Origin: Nitrospira sp.
GTDB lineage: Bacteria > Nitrospirota > Nitrospiria > Nitrospirales > Nitrospiraceae
Direction of reading: 5' to 3'
Assembly (NCBI GenBank): GCA_018242725.1
Contig: JAFEBI010000001.1
Span: 315,008-379,007 of the forward strand
Length of the DNA: 64,000 nt
Positions within the stretch are counted from its first letter, which is position 1, and each line of letters starts with the position of its first letter. Both the position numbers and the translations under genes were made by a program. Under the pieces are notes generated by a model. The model saw nothing but the letters and a program-made list of their open reading frames with translations, had not been told where the DNA came from and searched no databases. Of this stretch, positions 58,989 to 64,000 are shown in pieces.

Positions 58989-59490
58989 GAGACACCCTTG
59001 CGCAAACCAGACGCCCGACCAATGGCACTGTTGAGCGCTTACTCACATGATCCATGAACACATCTGCTACAATCGCCGATCCGCTGTTGCGACACGTCGT
59101 GTCTCACACCGTTCCGTTGGTTCGGCAACACCTCGGTGCCCTTGTCAGAAGCGTATGCTCTTCTTGTTCGTTAAACAAGTAGACAGCCGCAAGCGTTGAT
59201 GTCCAGAGGACAAAGGAGGGGCCTACTGGATTGTTTCAGGACCGGATCGGTGAATCGTTACAGCGGAACAACGATTCCGATGCTTTTTACGGATATAATG
59301 ATGCCCATCGAGTCTTCTTCATCAGGCTTTTCCCCGGCGGTGAATATTTCATCATGTGCGACGGCTGTCTTGCGTCGCAACGGCGATGTCGTGATGCACG
59401 GAGCCGGCTCATTGCGGAGATGACGCACAGAAGCTGAAGACCGTTGTTCTTCATTGGATGCTCGTTCCGCCGGATTCTCCGCACGTTCCC
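58989..59490. other. intergenic stretch, with a doubtful small ORF
   Basis: About 500 bases upstream of the CheB-CheR gene. On the plus strand a frame starting TTG at 59231 and ending at 59437 has an AAAGGAGG box 12 bases upstream and reads 68 residues (VFFIRLFPGGEYFIMCDGC in the middle). I do not recognise it and its start spacing is poor, so I list it as doubtful only. Confidence 0.3.
59091..59103. promoter_or_regulatory. 13-base palindrome upstream of the CheB-CheR operon
   Basis: A perfect palindrome, GACACG-T-CGTGTC, at 59091-59103, 103 bases before the start of the CheB-CheR gene on the minus strand. Its position fits an operator for that operon or for the opposite direction. The protein is not known. 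Confidence 0.4.
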
Positions 59491-60126
59491 TCAGCGGGTG
59501 CAAGTCGTCGAGCGCTTCACGCACTGCCGCAGCCATGGAACGATTTGATCGAGCAGACCGGCCACGGCCCGATTGGCCGCGATCACGCCGCCATAGGCAT
59601 TCTCGCTCGGTGCAGGTTCCATGGTCTCAAATCGCTGCATCCCCACAATCATCGATAGTTTAAGGTCCACCAACTGAGCACGCGCCGTCACCCTGACGCG
59701 GCTCGGCTGCTGAAAAAATTCCTGCTGCAAGGCAAACCCATAGATATCGAGCCGGTAATCACCCGGCACCACGCTCGGCAACAGCACGACATCCCGCAAG
59801 ATACCGCTCTGGCTCAAGCTTTGGACCAACAAGGGGGCAACCATGTTCGCCGGCGTGTCGGCCCATTGATTCGCAGCGAAATACTCCAACTCGTAGGGTC
59901 GCTTGAGGTACACCATCCGAGGGGTTTCAAATCCAGGCTCCGCTTGAGGAGGACTCAGGTGAAGGACCGGGCCATTCCCGTCGACAGCGTGGACCTCCTT
60001 CTGCGCTCCTTCAAGACTCAATTGATAGGTGTGGGTCGCTTCAGATCCACCGCGGAATGAGATGCAACCAGCCGTGACCAACACCAAGAACATACAGCTT
60101 GCGTGGACTACCCGATAAGAGATCAT
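59491..60126 (-). CDS. ABC-transport auxiliary lipoprotein (PqiC-like)
   Basis: A 211-residue lipoprotein. The start at 60126 has GAAGGAG 3 bases upstream. The lipobox LVTAGC is at about residue 21. The domain (VYLKRPYELEYFAANQWADTPANMVAPLLVQSLSQSGILRDVVL) matches the ABC-type transport auxiliary lipoprotein family (YajG/PqiC/YmbA-like), which works with MCE proteins. It is the last gene of the Mla-type operon and ends with FETMEPAPSENAYGGVIAANRAVAGLLDQ. Confidence 0.92.
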   Translation of the reverse strand: MISYRVVHASCMFLVLVTAGCISFRGGSEATHTYQLSLEGAQKEVHAVDGNGPVLHLSPPQAEPGFETPRMVYLKRPYELEYFAANQWADTPANMVAPLLVQSLSQSGILRDVVLLPSVVPGDYRLDIYGFALQQEFFQQPSRVRVTARAQLVDLKLSMIVGMQRFETMEPAPSENAYGGVIAANRAVAGLLDQIVPWLRQCVKRSTTCTR

Positions 60127-60160
60127 TGACTCCTTCACAGCTTCCCGTTCCCTAGTCGAC

Positions 60161-61123
60161 TCATTCTCCAGGCCCCCGCGATGGAGTCTTTCGCCCGAAC
60201 ACCAGTGAACTCGGCTCCCGTTCCAACTCCCGCGCCACGCGCGTCAACGTACTGGTCAGCTGCCGAAGCTCCGTCACCAATTGCCCGGCTTCCGGAAGAG
60301 TTCGTTTGGTAAATTGCTGCAACTCTGGGCGGGCTTCATTGACGACTGTCCCTACGGTTTTCGTGGTCTTCGCAAGCTCCTCGGTCACCGCGTCCATGGC
60401 ACCCACGCTCTTGTTGATCCCCGCGAGCAAGGGAGGAACCTGGGCATTCAGCGACGTCGTCAACTTGGATAAATTCTCAGCGCTCCTGGCCGCATTGTTT
60501 AAGCTTTGCTCAATCTGAGCCTTGTGGCTGACAATGGTCTGGGCCACCTCTTCCAGATCCTTGATGGTCTTCGTCAGTGTGGTTCGATTGTCTTCATCCA
60601 GCACCTTCGCCACCCCTTTGGCCGCCAGATCGAGATCCGCCAGCAGCTGGGCCAGCCCTTCTTCCGCGAGTAGACGGGAGGCTGTTTTGTCCAATCGAGA
60701 AAATAAGGATGGACCCGTCTTGATCATCGGATAGGTCTGCCCGGCTTGAGTCTGCAACGAAGGAGCCTCGCGGCTTCCCCCGGTCAGATTGATCGTGGCA
60801 AGACCGGTCAACCCCTGAGTTTCAAGCACGGCAATGGTATCGGTCTTCACCGGGGTGCCGCGCACAATGTCCAACGTCAACAGGACTTCCTCAGGATTAT
60901 CAGGGCGCAACGCAACAGCCTTCACCCGACCCACATCGACCCCGCGATACTTCACGCTGGAATCGACGCTGAGTCCTGCAACGGATTCCGTCATATAGGC
61001 TTCGTACCGGTCGTACGACCCCCGATAATCGCTCTTTCCCAGCCACAAAACCCCGACGAGGATCGCCGCGCCCAGAAGCGCCACGAACGAACCGACGACG
61101 ATGTAATTGACTTTGGGTTCCAT
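60161..61123 (-). CDS. MlaD-like substrate-binding protein with MCE domain
   Basis: A 320-residue protein with one N-terminal membrane helix (NYIVVGSFVALLGAAILVGVLWLG) and an MCE domain (YEAYMTESVAGLSVDSSVKYRGVDVGRVKAVAL, then GLTGLATINLTGG). The C-terminal part is a long helical stalk (LLADLDLAAKGVAKVLDEDN... AGINKSVGAMDAVTEELAKTTK). MlaD binds phospholipids or other lipids and passes them between the membranes. Operon with MlaE, MlaF and the lipoprotein. Confidence 0.93.
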   Translation of the reverse strand: MEPKVNYIVVGSFVALLGAAILVGVLWLGKSDYRGSYDRYEAYMTESVAGLSVDSSVKYRGVDVGRVKAVALRPDNPEEVLLTLDIVRGTPVKTDTIAVLETQGLTGLATINLTGGSREAPSLQTQAGQTYPMIKTGPSLFSRLDKTASRLLAEEGLAQLLADLDLAAKGVAKVLDEDNRTTLTKTIKDLEEVAQTIVSHKAQIEQSLNNAARSAENLSKLTTSLNAQVPPLLAGINKSVGAMDAVTEELAKTTKTVGTVVNEARPELQQFTKRTLPEAGQLVTELRQLTSTLTRVARELEREPSSLVFGRKTPSRGPGE

Positions 61124-61263
61124 TGGGCGTTCGTCTATTTAATGACCGGAATCCGGCTCTGCGCGGTGACGAATGTTTCGGATTTCAGATTTGATCATGA
61201 ACCGTGCCGTTCGAAGCAAGAGAGGCATAACGTGCAGCCTGAAACTCTCCGGCGAAACACGCG

Positions 61264-62106
61264 TCATGCATCACGTCCTGCGGCGCGCCGTCCCGCCTGT
61301 TTGCGTGCGTCACGCCCGCGGTCGCCTTGAAAATATTCACGGATATATTGATCGTCTGATTGAAAAAGCTCCTCCATCGTTCCGATTCCCAGGACCTTCC
61401 CATACCCCAACACCGCCACACGATCGGTGATTTGCCACAGGGAATCCAAATCGTGTGTCACCATGACGACGGTCAGCCCCAAGAGATGTTTCAACGACTT
61501 CACCAGCTCATCAAACCCCGAAGCGATGATCGGATCCAACCCAGCCGTCGGTTCGTCGAGAAACAACAACTCAGGATCCATGACGAGGGCTCGCGCGAGC
61601 GCGGCCCGCCTTCTCATGCCGCCGCTGAGTTCGTTCGGATATTTCGCGGCACTCTCGGGCGGGAGTTCCACCATCGCTATTTTGGCGGCTACAATATCAT
61701 GGATCAGCGCCTCACTCAGCGTCGTATGCTCGCGCAGCGGCACGGCGACATTCTCAGCCAACGTGAGCGAGCTGAAGAGGCCTCCCTGCTGGAACATGAC
61801 GCCGAATCGGCGATGGACGGGGTGGCCGTCGCTCATGACCAATTGTCGGCTATCGATGCCAAATAGCCGTATCGTCCCGGACGACGGCGCAATCAGGCCG
61901 ATGATCTCGCGCAGCAAGGTCGTCTTTCCGCAGCCGTTTCCTCCGGCGATCGCAAAAATTTCTCCCCGGTGAATGGACAGACTGATGTCTTCGTGCACCA
62001 CCGCCTGTCCATACTTCGTCGAAACGTGGCTCACATCGATCACCGGCGCGCTGATGTCGTCGGATCCCCCTCGGAACTCGGCCCCGCTCCGTCTGCTGAT
62101 CTCCAT
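61264..62106 (-). CDS. ABC transporter ATPase, MlaF-like
   Basis: The ATP-driven motor. Walker A is FAIAGGNGCGKTTLLREI, Q-loop QQGGLFSSLTL, signature LSGGMRRRAALARAL, Walker B ELLFLDEPTAGLDP, and the switch histidine is in VVMVTHDLDSL. The 280-residue protein starts at 62106; an upstream GTG at 62157 that overlaps the permease stop is also possible. The last 15 residues are basic (RDARKQAGRRAAGRDA). It partners the MlaE-like permease and MlaD. Confidence 0.95.
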   Translation of the reverse strand: MEISRRSGAEFRGGSDDISAPVIDVSHVSTKYGQAVVHEDISLSIHRGEIFAIAGGNGCGKTTLLREIIGLIAPSSGTIRLFGIDSRQLVMSDGHPVHRRFGVMFQQGGLFSSLTLAENVAVPLREHTTLSEALIHDIVAAKIAMVELPPESAAKYPNELSGGMRRRAALARALVMDPELLFLDEPTAGLDPIIASGFDELVKSLKHLLGLTVVMVTHDLDSLWQITDRVAVLGYGKVLGIGTMEELFQSDDQYIREYFQGDRGRDARKQAGRRAAGRDA

Positions 62107-62144
62107 TTTTTCTGTACTCGCGCCTATCCTGCCGGTCCCACGCC

Positions 62145-63257
62145 TCACAGGTCCCACCAGTTGAGCAGAATGCTGCAGATCGCATCGAACACGATCACGA
62201 GGAAAATCCCCTGGACCACGCTGGTGGTGGTATGTCGGCCCACGTCGTCCACACCGCCTCTGATCTGAAATCCTTGATAACAGCCGACCAACGCAATGAG
62301 TGCCGCAAAGAACGGAGCCTTTCCCAACCCGATGAGAAAATGTCGAACGGGAACGGCTTCCTCAAATCGCGCGACAAACTCGACGAAACTGACGTTCAGT
62401 TCCCCCAGCGCAATCAGCATGCCGCCGAAGACACCCACGACATCCGCATAGACCGTCAACAGCGGGAGAGCGATGGTCAGCCCAAGCGCTCGCGGCACCA
62501 CGAGCAAATTCATGGGCGAGATACCCAAGGTCCGCACCGCGTCCAATTCTTCCGTGACCTTCATCGTACCGATCTGGGCCGCATAGGCAGATCCCGAGCG
62601 GCCGGCGATGAGGATCGCAACGATCAACGGCGCAATTTCACGCAAGAGCGAGATGCCGACCAAATCCACGATAAAAATGTTCGTGCCGAACTTTCGCAAT
62701 TGTTCCGCACCCTGATAGGCGATGACGACACCGACCAGGAACGTCAAGAGACCGGTGATCGGCAGCGCTCGCACACCATCCAATTCCACGAACCGCATCA
62801 GCGATTTCCATCGAATAGATCGGGGCTGCGCGATGGAACGGCAAAAGGCGAGCGTACTTTCCCCGATGAAGGCGAGGGCACGAAGAGCGGAAGTTTGTCG
62901 GGAGTGGATCACACGTAGAGGACTGTCGGCCCACTTCACTTTGCGGGCGGCAGCGTTCCCGCCGCCGTGAGTCGGCTGCGTTTGCACTCGTTGAAGCAGT
63001 TGCGCAAACTCGGGTTTCAACCCTTGGAGGGACGTCTGATGCCCCTTGTATTGCAGGCCGGTGATGCAGCGCCGCAGCAGGAGCGCACCACCTGTATCCA
63101 TGGCAGTCACTTCGGCGGCATTATAGAGAATGGTAGGAGCATCAGGCCATCGAAGCGTTTGTCCTCCTCGCTCCAGCTGAGGCAGGTTCGGAAGCGTCCA
63201 CGCTCCCCGGCAGTACACCACATTATTCTCAACTGAGATGGTTGCCTGCCGTTCCAC
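62145..63257 (-). CDS. MlaE-like permease with N-terminal STAS-like domain
   Basis: A 370-residue permease. Residues 1-100 look like a STAS (MlaB/sulfate transporter and anti-sigma antagonist) domain: ATISVENNVVYCRGAWTLPNLPQLERG and AAEVTAMDTGGALLLRRCITGL. The C-terminal two thirds are the MlaE fold with five to six helices (ITGLLTFLVGVVIAYQGAEQLRKFG, the EQLRKFGTNIFIVDLVGISLLREI segment). In E. coli the STAS protein MlaB is separate; here it is fused to the permease. First gene of the Mla operon. Confidence 0.92.
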   Translation of the reverse strand: MERQATISVENNVVYCRGAWTLPNLPQLERGGQTLRWPDAPTILYNAAEVTAMDTGGALLLRRCITGLQYKGHQTSLQGLKPEFAQLLQRVQTQPTHGGGNAAARKVKWADSPLRVIHSRQTSALRALAFIGESTLAFCRSIAQPRSIRWKSLMRFVELDGVRALPITGLLTFLVGVVIAYQGAEQLRKFGTNIFIVDLVGISLLREIAPLIVAILIAGRSGSAYAAQIGTMKVTEELDAVRTLGISPMNLLVVPRALGLTIALPLLTVYADVVGVFGGMLIALGELNVSFVEFVARFEEAVPVRHFLIGLGKAPFFAALIALVGCYQGFQIRGGVDDVGRHTTTSVVQGIFLVIVFDAICSILLNWWDL

Positions 63258-63341
63258 TTCACTCCATCGGATGATTCAGTTCCCCGGAGAACTCAGTCTG
63301 CGGTCCATGACAAGCAACAAGGAGAAGTCCTCTTGTCCGGG

Positions 63342-64000
63342 TCAGGCGTTCTCCATGATGGCCTTCAGCTCCGCTCCTGTAATCACCTCACGCTCCAACA
63401 AGAGCGTGGCACCTTGCTGCAACAAGGGCTTCTTGTCTTCCAGCAATCGCCGCACCCGTCCATACTGCTCATCGACGATCCGACGTACTTCGCAATCGAT
63501 TTCACGGGCGGTCTCTTCGGAATAATCACCTTTTTCAGACGCGACAGGGAGCTGAAGGAATTGCGGTTGTCGTTCTCGCTCAAGCGTGATCGTGCCGAGT
63601 TTCTCGCTCATGCCGTAGGCCTTCACCATGCTTTTGGCGATGTCCGTGGCTTTCACGAGATCATTCTGCGCTCCCGTGGAGGCCTCGCCGAAAATCGTTT
63701 CTTCCGCGATTCGCCCACCGAGTAACACCGCCACTTTATTCTCCAATTCCGTTTTCGTCATCAGAAACCGGTCTTCCGTCGGCAGCTGCAACGTATACCC
63801 GAGCGCCGCGACACCTCGAGGAATGATCGAGATCTTCTGCACCTGATCGGAGCCTGGGATGGAAAGGGCCACCAGCGCGTGGCCGGTTTCATGATACGCG
63901 ACCCGTTCCTTCTCCATTTTATTCAGGACGCGATTCTTCTTTTCCAATCCCGCGATGACACGCTCGACCGCTTCCTGCAATTCAGAGAGATGAACTTGGT
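63342..64000 (-). CDS. ftsH: FtsH-type ATP-dependent zinc metalloprotease, C-terminal part
   Basis: The frame is open to the right window edge, so only the protease end of FtsH is in the window (about 219 residues). The zinc-binding motif is HETGHALVAL (HExxH), with the third ligand region ASTGAQNDLVKATDIAKSMVKAYGMSEKLGTI. The protease degrades membrane and soluble proteins after unfolding by its AAA domain, which is outside this window. The C-terminus is short (ELKAIMENA). The upstream part matches the family (QVHLSELQEAVERVIAGLEKKNRVL). Confidence 0.96.
   Translation of the reverse strand, partial: QVHLSELQEAVERVIAGLEKKNRVLNKMEKERVAYHETGHALVALSIPGSDQVQKISIIPRGVAALGYTLQLPTEDRFLMTKTELENKVAVLLGGRIAEETIFGEASTGAQNDLVKATDIAKSMVKAYGMSEKLGTITLERERQPQFLQLPVASEKGDYSEETAREIDCEVRRIVDEQYGRVRRLLEDKKPLLQQGATLLLEREVITGAELKAIMENA

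Noticed and set aside
59231-59437. Small plus-strand gene upstream of the CheB-CheR operon
   Set aside because: An AAAGGAGG box is present but the TTG start is too far from it and the product has no recognisable features; mentioned only within the intergenic entry.
1-64000. CRISPR arrays, rRNA or tRNA genes
   Set aside because: No regularly spaced repeats of CRISPR type, no rRNA-like stretches and no cloverleaf-type sequences were noticed in the gaps between genes; a tRNA scan was not run.

Overview
The window looks like a piece of a Nitrospira-type (Nitrospirota) chromosome, possibly a comammox-like lineage. It combines a group 3b (cytoplasmic, NAD(P)-linked) NiFe hydrogenase locus, many small c-type cytochromes, an exported tetraheme cytochrome, PPK2, an ADP-forming acyl-CoA synthetase fused to a GNAT domain, and a CheB-CheR-PAS hybrid. 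This is inference from gene content; no rRNA or marker gene in the window proves it. Window edges cut an aldehyde dehydrogenase (left) and an FtsH protease (right).

Layout. 0-14.8 kb: a loose accessory region of single genes: two methyltransferases, a cupin, GNAT acetyltransferases, a C39-like peptidase, an AEC transporter, a CBS protein, a macrodomain protein, an inactive-looking formylglycine-enzyme homologue, a glutathionyl-hydroquinone reductase and a 27-residue membrane peptide. It also has one chimeric gene remnant. 14.9-17.2 kb: hypE and hypD. 17.3-24.2 kb: an island between hypD and hypC. It holds a Phd-VapC and a YefM-YoeB toxin-antitoxin pair, a 5'-truncated BrnT, a Y1 (REP-associated) transposase remnant, a complete IS630-family element with 2-bp TA flanks, a truncated cupin copy and several envelope proteins. 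24.2-32.0 kb: one compact minus-strand operon, beta-gamma-delta-alpha hydrogenase subunits, maturation protease, hypA, hypF, hypC. hypB is not present in the window. 32.3-37.4 kb: plus-strand stress genes (Hsp20, UspA), a cytochrome c, two gene remnants and the GNAT/acyl-CoA synthetase fusion.

37.5-49.4 kb: an almost unbroken minus-strand run of redox genes. It contains six c-type cytochrome genes (one a TsdA-like diheme lipoprotein, one tetraheme), a Tll0287-like heme protein, hemerythrin, a Spy-like protein, two YeeE/YedE half-transporters, two OsmC proteins, two DsrE proteins (one with a signal peptide), a DUF2892 protein and PPK2. The core (43.2-49.4 kb) reads as a thiosulfate/persulfide uptake and oxidation module and is the best candidate for an undescribed system. 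Its proximity to a group 3b hydrogenase, a class also called sulfhydrogenase, makes a sulfur link worth testing.

49.9-59.0 kb: a phosphopantetheinyl transferase, small zinc proteins, a mannose-1-phosphate guanylyltransferase-like gene, and a three-gene signalling operon (CheB-CheR-PAS hybrid, PAS histidine kinase, LuxR-type regulator). 59.5-63.3 kb: an Mla-type lipid transport operon (MlaE with an N-terminal STAS-like domain, MlaF, MlaD, auxiliary lipoprotein), followed by the 3' end of ftsH.
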